NCBI RefSeq assembly: GCF_002776525.5
Contig: NC_045441.1
Span: 125,309,610 to 125,373,609, forward strand
DNA length: 64,000 nucleotides
Origin: Piliocolobus tephrosceles
Lineage: Eukaryota > Chordata > Mammalia > Primates > Cercopithecidae
Direction: 5' to 3'
In this document: piece by piece, positions 31,256 through 43,522 of the stretch
Layout: each line of letters starts with the position of its first letter
How positions within the stretch are numbered: the stretch's first letter is position 1
Made by a program: the position numbers and the translations under genes
Notes under the pieces: generated by a model
Seen by the model: the letters and a program-made list of their open reading frames with translations, nothing else
What the model was told of the DNA's origin: nothing
Databases searched by the model: none

Positions 31256-31785
31256 AGATTCATTTATGTTGTTGCATACTTCAGTATCCTGTTCCTTTTT
31301 GTTGCTGAGTAGTAGTTCACAGTGGGGATACGCCACATATTTTGTTTCTCTAATCACTTGTTGATGGATATGTAGGTTGTTTCGAGTTTGTGTCTATTAT
31401 GAATAAAATTGCTATGAGCATTCATGCGCACGTCTTTTTGTTGAAGTGCTATTTCTTTTTGATACAAGCTTATGAATATTCATAAGATAAGTGTATGTTT
31501 AACACTCAAAAAAAGCCACACATTTTTAAAATGTAGTTTTACTAGTTTACATTCCCATCAACAATATCTGAGAATTCTAATTACTCTGCTTCCTCTCCAA
31601 CATTTTATGTTGTCAGCCTTTAAAATTTTAACCATTATAGTGAATGTGTTGGGGTATCATTATAGTTTTAATTCCTTTTCCCTGATGAATGATTTTGAGC
31701 ATCTTTTCATGTGACCACTAATAGATTTAATAAACCATCTTGACATTCTTAGGATATACCCTCCTTGGTTGTGAAGAATTCAGTA

Positions 31786-31833
31786 TGACCAACTTCTGGG
31801 AGTGTCACCCCAGATACTGTCAGAAGTTGGTCA
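31786..31833 (+). repeat. Perfect 13-bp inverted repeat (hairpin)
   Basis: TGACCAACTTCTG at 31786-31798 is the exact reverse complement of CAGAAGTTGGTCA at 31821-31833, with a 22-base loop. No transposon boundary coincides with it. Confidence 0.9.
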
Positions 31834-31860
31834 CAATAAAATCATCACAATCATTCCATT

Positions 31861-33528
31861 CATACCAAAAAGTATATAATATATAATAATTATACACATA
31901 TATTATAGCAAATATATAAAATATAGGCATTGATTTAAAATTATGTATTATTCTGCATTGCTTTTCTATTATATACATGTAAGAAATGTAAATATAAATA
32001 CATGTATATTATTTAAAAAATAAGACTAGTTAATGGTTGAAATTAGTAATTAATAATAGGACTAATTAAACAATTGATATATACAACAAAAATGTAATAA
32101 TATTTTCATAATGTTTCTGTTAGAGATTTTAAGTCTTTGGATATTCTATTTTTGTAAGTTGTGTTATTGTGTATTCTTAAGCTGAGTAAATAAAATACCT
32201 TTAAAGAATTGAATGTATACAAATTGGGATTATTTAACCAAATATTATATTTAATAAAATTAACAATGACATATTTCATTGTTCCATGATACACCAGTAA
32301 GATGTTTTTGATATTTCTGTTTTCTTTTCAATAATATTTCTCTGAAATGCCAGCAGCCTCCCAGATACTCTTCTCTTCTTTTATGTAGGGGTAGAACTCA
32401 AACTGAAATACAGAATTTATTTTGACTTGCATCTCTGCTCCTTTAAGACCACATTGCACTATTTCCTAGTGGCAGTTAAATGAAATGACATTGAACTAAA
32501 TATTCTCTCAAGAAAAGTGTTTTAGCATGGAATTCTTAGAATTTTACTCCCTAGTAACAGCAAATGTTTACATTTATAGAACTTAGTTTTCACTTCGCTA
32601 AAAATGCCCATCCAGTTTGTATCTGCAGGTGTATTTTGGTGGCTGTTTGTCAGTCAAGTTCCTTTCATCTGTAAATCCGCAGGTAGGCCCTCCGTGTCTA
32701 AAATTTCCATCATGTTTAGATATATCAAAACCGAAGTTAAGCCTCTTTTTGTCATGGAAAATGGTTATGAAATATAGAAGTAACTTGAACTTGTGAAATT
32801 GAAGTTGGATTTCATGTAAGTTACCATTTTAGTAAAGAAATGAGAAAGTCCTGTTTAACTTGGTTTCCCTTTTCTAGTGACTTTGTTTTTTTACTTCTGA
32901 AACAGTCCTAATTTTTTTTAATGACCCCCACCTGTTTTTTGCATTGTATGTATTTTTGTCACAACCTCCACATAACATTCAACAGCTCAAGTGCAGTCAG
33001 TACATGCTTTCCTAGGTTCCTTATGGTCTCTTCATAGACCACCAAACATTTTTGGAGAAACAGTGCATACATTTCTGTTTCCATACTTCTCTCCATTCTC
33101 ATCTTCAGTGCATTTGCAAATTAGAGAAGGATACTCTTTTTGTCCTATACTTTGCAAATATGATTTTAGGGCATGCCAATATTTTAACATCTATGGAAAG
33201 CAATAATTATAGTCATCTTGTAGGCACATGTCTAGGGAGGCTATCTCCTTCCATTTCTACAAAGTAAAAAACATCTTATTAAGTGCTTCTGCACATTTTG
33301 AGGAAATTGAAAAGTGACCCACAACTTTCATTATGAAAGGGAAGCAAATCACAATCCTTTTGAGCAGTATTGTTTACAAGGTATGCAGGACATTTAGCCA
33401 GCAGGATCTTTAATTTTCTTTGGTAGGAAGTTTATAAGTTGAATGGAATTTGCATATATATAATATGTGTGTATATGTGTATATATATATATATACTGTC
33501 TGCTGAATATGCAAATAGATGAATATCT
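31861..33528. other. AT-rich spacer
   Basis: 31861-32100 is low-complexity TA/TAT sequence. The rest shows no gene or repeat I can name. A short TG/TA microsatellite lies at 33464-33496. Confidence 0.5.
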
Positions 33529-34250
33529 TGATCCATTTTCTGTTGCATATAACAGAATACATAGAAGTGGGTAACTTATAAGAAATAACATTTATTTCTT
33601 ATGGTTTTGGAGGCTGCGAAGTCCAAGGTCAATGGGATGCATCTGATGAAGACATTCTTCCTGGTGGAGACTCTGCAGAGTCCTGAGGTGGTGCAAGCCA
33701 TCACATAGCAAGGGGGCTAAGCATGCTAACATCCTAGTTTAAGTCTCTCTTCCTCTTCTTTTTTTTTTTTTTTTTGAGATGGAGTCTCGCTCTGTCACCC
33801 AGGCTGCAGTACAGTGGCTGGATCTCAGCTCACTGCAAGCTCCACCTACCGGTTTACGCCATTCTCCTGCCTCAGCCTCTTGAGTAGCTGGGACTACAGG
33901 CGTCCGCCACCTTGCCTGGCTAGATTTTTTTGTATTTTTAGTAGAGACAGGGTTTCACCGTGTTAGCCTGGATGGTCTCGATCTCCTGACCTCGTGATCC
34001 GCCTGTCTCGGCCTCCCAAAGTGCTGGGATTACAGGCTTGAGCCACCGCGCCCGGCCTCTTCCTCTTCTTAAAAAGCCACCAGTTCTCCTTCCATGATAA
34101 CCCATCAGTCCATTAACTCATTCATCCATTAGTGCATTCATGTGAGTAGAGCCCTCATGATCCAATCACCTCTTGAAGGCCCCATCTGTCAATACTGTCA
34201 CATGGATAAATTGCGACATGAGTTTTGGAGGGGACAAATATTCAAGCCAA
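33529..34250 (-). mobile_element. MaLR LTR (MLT1-like) interrupted by an AluY
   Basis: Starts TGATCCATTTTCTGTTGC and ends near 'gggacaaatattcaagcc'. Internal blocks such as 'ttggaggctgcgaagtccaa', 'ggagactctgcagagtcc' and 'atgatccaatcacctcttga' are those of an antisense MaLR LTR. The Alu at 33761-34056 is inserted in its middle, so the LTR itself is about 420 bp. Confidence 0.68.
33761..34056 (-). mobile_element. AluY, Old World monkey type (AluYR-like)
   Basis: Complete antisense Alu. A perfect 14-bp target duplication, ctcttcctcttctt, lies at 33747-33760 and 34057-34070. It carries 'gtggctggatctcagctcac' and 'ggcttgagccaccgcgccc', the variants I associate with cercopithecoid AluYR, in place of the usual 'gtgagccaccgcgccc'. 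Low divergence from the consensus indicates youth. Confidence 0.9.
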
Positions 34251-34349
34251 ATGAATGAGCAATGTTTGCTTTGTGTTTGGACAGGGATCAACAATATTTT
34301 ATTTATTACTTTTTGTAGTTTCATTAAAATCTTTGTAGAAATCAAGATG

Positions 34350-34665
34350 GGCTGAGCTTGATGACTCACACCTGTAATCCCAGCGCTTTGGGAGGGGAGG
34401 CAGGCAGATCACTTGAGGTCAGGAGTTTGAGACCAGCCTGGTCAACATGGTGAAACCCCATCTGTACTAAAAATACAAAAATTAGCTGGGCATGGTGGCA
34501 GGTGCCTGTAATACCAGCTACTCAGGAGGCTGAGGCAGGAGAATCACTTGAACCTGGGAGGCAGAGATTGCAGTGAACCAAGATTGCACCACTGCCCCCC
34601 AGCCTGGGTGACAGAGTGAGACTCCATCTCAAAAAAAAAAAAAAAAAAAAAAAAAAAGGAAAAAG
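34350..34665 (+). mobile_element. Alu (AluSx-like)
   Basis: Complete sense Alu with a long A tail. A perfect 12-bp target duplication, gaaatcaagatg, lies at 34338-34349 and 34666-34677. It lies 293 bp from the antisense AluY at 33761-34056, in head-to-head inverted arrangement. Confidence 0.93.
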
Positions 34666-34679
34666 GAAATCAAGATGAT

Positions 34680-37600
34680 TTGAAGCTCCATTTTTCAAAT
34701 CTAAGTACCTAACAATAGCCAGGGGTAACATTTTATTATTCTTGTTTCTGTGGTGTCTCGTGTGATGTATTGTAGAAAGAAGAATCCTTGGTAAGAATCA
34801 GACCTGCACGGTCAGAGGCTACACATCTGTTATCCAAATTTCCTTTTTTGTTTGCCCAACAGGACATTTTAGTTACAACCTCTGAATCAGGAAATGCACC
34901 TCACTCTGTTTTATAGAGGAATTGAAGGAATGGTAAGATAATGCATGCTCATTCATGTAGTATGCTGAAGCTAATTCAGTGGCCACTTTACAATATTCAT
35001 AATTCTAAAAAATATGTAAATGAAGAACATCATTCCATGTTTGTAGCTGGTTACCTTGCTGTGATAACCATTTTGGATCCGCATCCCTGGCATTTGGTTT
35101 GTGTGGACTCAGCTCCAGAGGAGTCAGCCAGGGGTCACCCTCCTCCCAGATAACCACATGCCATCAGCTGTCCCAAAGAGTTTAAAAAACAGTTTTAGAA
35201 CAATTGAATTGCTTGGGTGCATTCGCTACTTAGGTTATCTAACGGATGATGTTCTAGTGTAATAATTCAGTTTTATTCCGTTTACATCTTTTTTTTCAAC
35301 CTACTTTATAAGTCTTAGACTGAAAATTATGTAGTCTACCAATGCAGTTAAATTTTTAATACTTTGTACATTTTGTGTTTATTTCATATATTTTAATGCT
35401 TTGTTATAAGCTCTTAAAGTCAATAAATATCAGGTCTTAATACATATCTATCTTTCAATTAATTAAACAGTGAATTTCTTTGTAATGTAACTTTTAACCT
35501 ATAATTATATGTTGACTGATACTAGCATTGCCTTTCCTAATTTTGTCTGTGCTAGAATGCGGTTCCTTTTGCTAATCATTTAAATTTATTGATTCTATTT
35601 AATTTATTTTTAATGGGTTTATTATAAGCACTCTAAAGTTGAAGTTTATTTTAAGCCCAATTAAGAAGAGTCTGCATCCTAATAATATAAATAATTTACA
35701 TTTATTTTCATAACTTGTTTTCTACTTATACCAAATTAAAAGTTCTTGCTTATGTATCTTGTTTTAAATGTTACCAATGAATGCTTTTATTTTTTGTAAG
35801 CCCCCCAAATATTTCTTTGTATGAAATGTAAAAGAATTTTTTAAAAGTTAAAGAATTTGTCTTCCTCTTACTTTTTCCTGATTTTGTCTAATTCCTATTT
35901 GAAATAAGATTTTAGGTAGGTTTTACTCATTATTTTAAATTACATATTTTCCCTTTTAAAAATCATTTTAGTACGTGCATCTATTGTTGTGCCATTATTA
36001 AAATTGACATTTAAGTTCTTATGCTCACTACCAGTCCTTTTATACCAGTTTCATCCTTTAAATTTTTTTTTTCTGAATCCTTACATATTCACAGATACCT
36101 TCCTTTTGCCCAAACATGTGAAAACAGCTTACCTTGATCCACAATTATTTTTGTCTAGAACCTAAACATTATTCTATTCCATCTCATTTTAGGTTGTGGA
36201 GAAGTCTGAGTTCAGCCTGAAAAACAGACTTTTACCTGATCTGGTCCTAGCTCTGGGCCTGTAATTTAATTAACAATGCACTCTCAATATTTTCTTGCTT
36301 GTCTGAAGCTCAGTCATGGCTCTGAGACCTCTAGCAACCCCTTCTAGGAGTTAAAGCTCATATACTTTTCGTCTAACTGGAAGTCTTTCTAAGCTGTCTA
36401 TACTGCTACCCTCTATTCAGCATGCTTGCCCTGTACTTATTTGAGTCATGGAAAGATTGCTTTATGCTCCATTTAGCTCCTCAAAGGCCAGAAAGGAGAG
36501 ATTACCACCACAGCATGCACACAGGTCAATATTCCAAATTCAGCCTTAATTGTTCTTTTCGAATCACCAGGGAAACCTCCCTCCTTCCATCAGGTATTTG
36601 TTTTTACTGATTAATTCCTACCATCTATTTAAAACTAATTTCCTTAGAAACTCCTCTAGCTGACTCGTTAATTATGTTTTCCCCAAGCCTGGCCATTGTC
36701 AAAGAACTTACTTAGTGTTAAAGAGATTATAGTTATTTTCCCATGAATATTTTAGTACTTTAAAACTGATTGTAAAGAACTTTAGAGCAGAGATGAAAGT
36801 TAGGGGTACGGAAAGCAAATTGCAGGTGCGGGAGGCAGAAAAGAAAATTTAAAAGGAAATAAGGAAAAATATATATGCTTATATTTCCATAATAACGTGA
36901 TAAAGTTTACCTATAAAATTCTTTAAGGGAGGGTGGGTAAATTGGAAGGAATTTTAGATGAATTTATTTAAACTATAGCATTGAAATGATTAAATTGGCA
37001 AATGAAATTGGAAAATAAAAAAGTCAAAAGAAGAGTGTCTGATGACTTCCACTCTGTGGACTCTCTTAATTCCCCCTGAGAAAGGAAGGGTTAAGAGTGG
37101 TTCTCTTTCCTCCAGGACACTGCAGGCAATTTGTATGAGCATTGGCTGAAAGAATTGATAAACCTGAAGATAAATGAGCTTAACTAGGGATTTATAATTT
37201 ACTGATGATTAAACTAAGGTATATTTTGGGGATTTCTGGATTTGTGTGCGTGTGTGTAAACCTGCACTTTGTGGATTAACGTGATGCAGCTACACTTAAA
37301 GGCAGAAATTAGTTAATGAGGTATAAAGGCTTAGAGGGTCCCAAACTGAATAAGGTTTCCATGTTAGCTTATACCCCATGCTAGCTGAACAAAACCAGAT
37401 CTCATCCCAGTGTGGAAATGGGCATTTAGGACTTCCTAAATATTGATGTGATATGTGTGGTAGCTCCTTTTTGGCTCTCTTTGCTAATTATTAGCGAAAT
37501 TTGGTGTGGGGTCAAGTTTGTATTTTGTGTGAGTTGATTGACCATTTGTCCTTTGGTGCTCCTGTACCCCCTCATCCTTGCTCTTGTCCTTTTGTGGGTT

Positions 37601-37799
37601 TTTTTTTTTTTTCTCTCTCTATGAGAAAATGTGTACAGAGACCTTCAGCAGGATACAGGTGGAGAGACTCAACCTAATTCTTCTGGCCTCCTAATGTCAT
37701 TCTGCCTTTTAGATTCTTAAAGAAGTATAAAAATTTTTCCCAAATAAAAATTGATAAGAAGTGTAATTTCATTAGCAGAAGTTTATTGTAGACTTTACT
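34680..37799. other. Long AT-rich stretch without recognised features
   Basis: About 3.1 kb. 35460-35900 has scattered phrases that might be very old LINE sequence, too weak to call. 36180-36600 is slightly less AT-rich and contains a 62-codon frame with no motif. No gene, RNA or dated transposon can be supported. Confidence 0.4.
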
Positions 37800-39149
37800 T
37801 GTCAGGGTTTTAAAGATATGGTCACAAATTCTTTCATCCTCCTTCCTTCAAAAAGTGGAGTTTAAGGCTCCTTCCCTTGGATGTGGGCCAGACTTAGTGA
37901 TTCACTTTCAACAGAGAATGTGGCAAAAATGATGCTATGTTTCTTCCAAAGCTAGGTTGCAGAGAGGATGCAGCTCCTGCCCGGTTGCTCTTATTCTTAT
38001 ATTGCCCACACTGGGACAGACCAGTTACTACGCTGTAAAAAAACTCAAGTAGTCTTGTGGAGGGACAGGTTTTCATAGGGAGAAAAACCGAGGCCTCCTG
38101 CTGAAAACCAGCACCAGCATGCTGTGAGAGTGAGCCACCTGGGAAGCAGATCCCTCAGCGTCAGTCAAGCTTTCAATGACTGCAGCCCTGGCCCTCATCA
38201 GACTACAATCTTATGATAGGCGTCAGGCCAGAACCACCCAGTCAAGCTGCTTCTGAATTCCTGACCCTCAGAATTTGTGAAATATAGTAAGTCATCATTG
38301 CTGTTTTAGGTCACTAAGTTTTGGGGTGATGAGTTATATTGCAATAGATAACGAATGCTGATTTTTATCAAGGATCTTGCCAGAAGAAAAAGCTAAAAAC
38401 GTGGGAATGGCATTGGGCTCTGCAGGTAGGTAGACACTGAAAAAACTTTTTTGAGAATATTAGGAAAGTCTGAAGGGCTCTGAAGAGACTGTTAGAGAAG
38501 TCTGAATGGCCTCAGCAAGGCTTCTGGGAAGGGCTTATAGGAAAGAAAGAAAAATTATTTTTGGAAACTAGAAGAAAGGGGATCCTTGCCAACTTGTGGC
38601 AGGAAGTTTAGCAACACTGTCACCTGTGGTAATACGGTAAAGGTACCTTAATCAATGGGGATATCTAGTGAAGGAGATTTCTGGGCAGAGTGTTGAAGGT
38701 GTCTCCTGTTCTTCTCTTGTTGCTTCTAGTAAAATACAAGAGGAGAGAAACAAGTCAAAGAAAAATTACATAAAGCAGTGAGGACCTGGTGGGTTTTAAA
38801 GCTTGCAGCCTCTTTGGATAGCAAACAATGCTAAAATTTTTAAAAATTGGCTTTTGAACAAAGATCAAATTCAGGGTACTCTCAGGAAGACATAGTGTAA
38901 AGATGAACCTGAGGATGTGACTATAAAATGTTCTGTCAAGAAATTAGAGAACCAGGTGGTGAGACAAAAGGCCCTCTAAGGAATTTAAGGGTGGGCAACT
39001 TCATGAGGAACCTGAGCCAGGACCACTTGGCTAAGCCACTCCTGAATTTTTAAACTACAGACAAATCACAAGAGATAATAAATATTTATTGCTGCTTTAA
39101 ACCATTAAGATTTGGTTTAATTTGCTGTGTAGCAATAGATAATGAACAA
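37800..39149 (+). mobile_element. MLT1 MaLR provirus remnant (LTR, internal part, partial LTR)
   Basis: 37800-38358 is a sense MLT1 LTR ending 'gtcactaagttttggggtga' and 'gcaatagataacgaatgc'. 39000-39149 repeats the same 3' portion, ending 'gtagcaatagataatgaa'. The roughly 640 bp between them includes blocks of the MaLR internal region ('aaatacaagaggagagaaac', 'ggcttttgaacaaagatcaa', 'ggatgtgactataaaatgtt'). MaLR internal regions are non-coding or gag-like remnants, and no frame survives here. The left border is approximate. Confidence 0.62.
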
Positions 39150-40060
39150 GTTGCCACTGACCTTTAATTATTGTAAAATCAATGAGGAGATGTCTGGCCT
39201 CATAGAAGATTTACCTGACGTGAATTGGTCCTCTTCCTGATTCTAACATACAGAAATGATGGAAAACTACCAAAAGCTTGAATAAAACAGTCATGTAACT
39301 GAGAGAATGGAATCCCTAGATAATAAAAACCTAGAGAGAAATTATAGTCATTTGGTAAGGGTAAAGTGAATGTAGTAACCTGGCCCATTGAGGTTTATGA
39401 GATATAGGATTGCATAAAAGATGAGGTTGAAGCTTTCATGTGGGGTCAGCAGCTGGAAATAAGTCCAACTGGATAAGGCCAAGGGCCTGCAAGGGTGCAC
39501 TCTCTTCACAACCATAAAGTTTGATTTTCCAGCCTGGAGAAGCAACATAGAAACTTGTTAAACATTCAAGACTTTTTCATGCACTGATTATTCTTTGTCC
39601 CTTTATTGTAAGAGAGTTCTTTGAAAATAAAGCAAAGCAAGTGCATGGAAGGAATACTGAGGCTACTTTCTCCAGGTGACAAACTTATGACAAAGCTCAT
39701 TCTTAGGCAGTCTGTCTTCTATCTCTCTATAAGAATGTGTATTACTATTTAGTTAAATTGAAAATGACAATCATTTTATCATAGAAAGTATGTTTGATTT
39801 GGTCCATTCTTTTGACAATGAGGCAGATCAGCACTAGGGAGGGGCAAATGAGGTGCCCAGAGCCCAAAATTTAAGAATACATCACCCTGAATGTGTTGCT
39901 TCTTTAAATTTTGTACCCTAAGCACCTCACTTGTTTCAGCCTAGTCCAAAATCAGCCTTTGCAGCAAGATGACACGGCAGGAATTTTCCATACATTGAAT
40001 GAGCTAAATAAGTATGTCCATGGTATTGAAGAAAACACATTTAAAACAAATGACAACATA
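39150..40060. other. Unassigned spacer
   Basis: No gene or clear repeat seen. It ends at the target-site duplication of the next L1. Confidence 0.45.
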
Positions 40061-40072
40061 AAAGCATTTTAT

Positions 40073-41414
40073 CAGATTCCTGGGCAAGATGGCCAAATAG
40101 GAACTGCTTCGGTCTGCAGCTCCCAGCAAGACCAACACAGAAGGCAGGTCATTTCTGCATTTCCAACTGAGGTACCCGGTTTATCTCATTGGGACTGGTT
40201 AGCCAGTGGTTGCGGCCCACGGAGGGTGAGCAGAAGCAGGGTGGGGCATCGCCTCACCAGGGAAGTACAAGGGGTCAGGGAATTTCCCTGACCAAGGGAG
40301 CCCATGAGGGACTGTGCTGTAAGGGACGGTGCTATCCAGATACTGTGCTTTCCCACGGCCTTCACAACCCACAGACCAGGAGATTCCCTTGGGTGCCTAC
40401 ACCACAAGGGCCCTGTGTTTCAAGCACAAAACTGGGTGGCTGTTTGGGCAGACACTGAGATAGCTCCAGGAGTTGTTTTTTTTGTACCCCAGTGGCACCT
40501 GGAACACCAGTGAGACAAAACTGTTCACTCCCCTGGAAAGGGAGTTGAAGCCAGGGAGCCAAGTGGTCTTGCTCAGCGGATCCCACCTCACACCCCCATG
40601 GGGCCCAGCAAGCTAAGATCCACTGTTTTGAAATTCTCGCTGCCAGTGCAGCAATCTGAAGTCGACCTGGGATGCTCGAGCTTGGTTGGGGGAGGGGCGT
40701 CCACTATTACTGAGGCTTGAGTAGGCTGTTTTTCCCCTCACAGTGTAAACAAAGCCACTAGGAAGTTTGGACTGGGCAGAGCCCACCTCAGTGCCACAAA
40801 GGCACTGTAGCCAGACTGCCTCTCTAGATTCCACCTTTCTGAGCAGGGCATCTCTGAAAGAAAGGCAGCAGCCCCAGTCAGGGGCTTATAGATAAATCTC
40901 CCATCTTTGTGGGACAGAGCACCTGGGGAAAGGGGCTGCTGTGGGCACAGCTTCAACAGACTTAAACATTCCTGCCTGTCAGCTATGAGGAGAGCAGCGG
41001 ATCTCCCAGTACAGTGTTCAAGCTCTGCTAAGGGACAGACTGCCTCCTCAAGTGGGTCCCTGAATCCCGTGCCTCCTGATGTGGAGACAACTCCCAGTAG
41101 GGAATGACAGACAACTCATACAGGAGAGCTCTGGCTGGCATCTGGTGGGTGCCCCTCTGATACGAAGCTTCCAGAAGAAGGAGCAGGCAGAAATCTTTGC
41201 TGTTATGCAGCCTCTGCTGGTGATACCCAGGCAAACAGGGTCTGGAGTGGATCCCAGCAAACTCTAGCAGACCTGCAGAAGAAGGGCCTGACCGTTAGAA
41301 GGAACACTAACAAACAAAAGTAATAGCATCAACATCAACAAAAAAGATGATCATGCAAAAACTTTGTCTGAAGGTCACCAACAGCAAAGACTAAAGATAG
41401 ATAAATCCTTTAAG
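40073..41414 (+). promoter_or_regulatory. Older L1PA 5' UTR, YY1-like site
   Basis: CAAGATGGCC at 40085-40094 is the conserved YY1 site of the L1 promoter. The region is GC-rich compared with its surroundings and has several chance open frames on both strands (60-126 codons), which have no ORF0 or ORF1 motif at their start. Confidence 0.75.
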
Positions 41415-42424
41415 ATGAGGAAAAACCAGAGCGAAAAGGCTGAAAATTCCAGAAAACAGAATGCCTCTTATCCTCCAAAGGATCACAACTCCTCACCAGC
41501 AAGGGAACAAAACTGGATGGAGAATCAGTTTGATGAATTGACAGAGTAGGCTTCAGAAGATGGGTAATAACAAACTCCTCTGAGCTAAAGGAGCATGTTC
41601 TAACCCAATGCAAGGAAACTAAGAACCATGATAAAAGGTTAGAGGAATTGCTAACTAGAATGACCAGTTTAGAGAAGAACATAAATGACCTGATGGAGCT
41701 GAAAAACACAGCATGAGAACTTTGTGAAGCATACCCAAGTATCAATCAATAGCTGAACTGATCAAGCAGAAGAAGGGATATTAGAGATAAAGCATGAAGG
41801 CAAGATTAGAGAAAAAAGAATGAAAAAGAACAAAGCCTCCAAGAATTATGGGACTCTGTGAAAAGACCAAACCTATGTTTGATTGGTGTTGGTGTACCTG
41901 AAAGTGATGGGGAGAATGGAACCAAATTGGGAAACACACTTCAGGATATTATCCAGGAGAACTTCCCCAACCTAGCAAGACAGGCCAACATTCAAATTCA
42001 GAAAATACAGAGACCACCACAAAGATAATCCTCAAGAAGAGCAACCACAAGACATATAAATGTAAGATTCACCAAGGTTGAAATGAAGGAAAAAATATTA
42101 AGGGCAGCCAGAGAGAAAGGTCGGGTTACCCACAAAGGGAAGCCCATCAGACTAACAGCTGATCTCTCTACAGAAACTCTACAATCCAAAAAAGAGTGGG
42201 GATCAATATTCAACATTCTTGAAGAAAATAATTTTCAACCCAGAATTTCATATCCAGCCAAACTAAACTTCATAAGTGAAGGAGAAATAAAATACTTTAC
42301 AGACAAGCAAATCCTGAGGGATTTTTGTCACCACCAGGTCTGCCTTACAAGAGCTCCTAAAGGAAGCACTAAATATGGAAAGGAAAGCCAGTATTAGCCA
42401 CTGCAAAAACAAACCAAAATGTAA
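41415..42424 (+). pseudogene. Broken L1 ORF1
   Basis: The native ATG at 41415 opens MRKNQSEKAENSRKQNAS, but the frame stops at 41547-41549. Downstream, 42083-42397 keeps an open stretch with RVTHKGKPIRLTADLSTETL, the ORF1p RRM/C-terminal part. A frameshift before its end, and stops in the coiled-coil section, disable the gene. Confidence 0.9.
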
Positions 42425-43203
42425 AGACCATCGACACTATGAAAAAACTGCATCAATGAATGGGCAAAATAAACAGCAAGCATCATAATGACAGGATCAA
42501 ATTCACACATAACAATATTAATCTTAAATGTAAATGGGTTAAATGCCCCAATTGAAAGGCACAGACTGGCAAATTGGATAAAGAGTTAAGACCCAGCAGT
42601 GTGCTGTATTCAGGAGACACATCTCATGTGCAGAGACACATAGGCTCAAAATAAAGGGATGGAGGAATATTTACCAAGCAAATGGAAAGCAAACAAACAA
42701 ACAAAAACAGGGATTGCAATCTTAGTCTCTGATAAACCAGACTTTAAACCAACAAAGATCAAAAAAGACAAAGAAGAGCATTATATAATGGTAAAGTCTA
42801 ACTTTCCTAAATATAGGCTAACTATCCTAAATATATATGCACCCAATACAGGATCACCCAGATTCATAAATCAAGTTCTTAGAGACCTACAAAGAGACTT
42901 AGACTCACACAATAAGAGTGGGAGACTTTAACACCCCACTGTCGATATTAGACAGATCAAGGAGACAGAAAATTAACAAGAATATTCAGGACTTGAACTC
43001 AGCTCTGCACCAAGTGGACCTAATAGATATTTACAGAACTCTCCACCTATAATCAAGAGAATATTCATTCTCAGCACCACATAGTACTTATTCTAAAATC
43101 GCGACATAATTGGAAGCAAAACACTCTTCAGCAAATGCACAACAGGCATTCTCTCAGACCACAGTGCAGTGAAATTAGAAGTCAGGATTAAGAGACTCAC
43201 TAG

Positions 43204-43522
43204 GCCAGGAATGGTGGCTCCTGCCTGTAATCCCAGCACTTTGGGAGGCCAAGATGGGCAGATCACGAGGTCAGGAGATCGAAACCATCCTGGCTAACAC
43301 GGTGAAACCCTGTCTCTACTAAAAATACAAAAATGTAGCCAGGTATGGTGGTCAGCACCTGTAATCCCAGCTACTCGGGAGGCTGAGGCAGGAGAATGGC
43401 GTGAATCCGGGAGGCAGAGCTTGCAATGAGCCAAGATCACGCCACTGCACTCCAGCCTGGGTGACAAAGCAAGACTCTGTCTCAGAAAAAAAAAAAAAAA
43501 GAAGAAGAAGAAGAAGAAAAAA
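43204..43522 (+). mobile_element. Alu (AluY/S-like) inside L1 ORF2
   Basis: Complete sense Alu with an A tail that has become a GAA microsatellite (43500-43518). The host 'aagagactcact' and 'agaaactcactt' flank it as target duplication. Confidence 0.92.

Larger units (their letters stand above)
30341..31720 (-). mobile_element. Old L1M 3' portion, split by a nested LTR
   Basis: 30341-30643 is an antisense L1M 3' UTR ('ttgagttataatttatgtat'). 31256-31720 continues into the ORF2 C-terminus ('atgttgttgcatacttcagt', 'gatggatatgtaggttgttt', 'ttttgagcatcttttcatgt'). The MLT1-type LTR between them carries perfect 5-bp duplications, which proves the interruption. Confidence 0.72.

Noticed and set aside
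39911..41549. Cluster of frames of 60-126 codons on both strands
   Set aside because: They lie mostly in the GC-rich 5' UTR of the older L1PA and match no protein motif.
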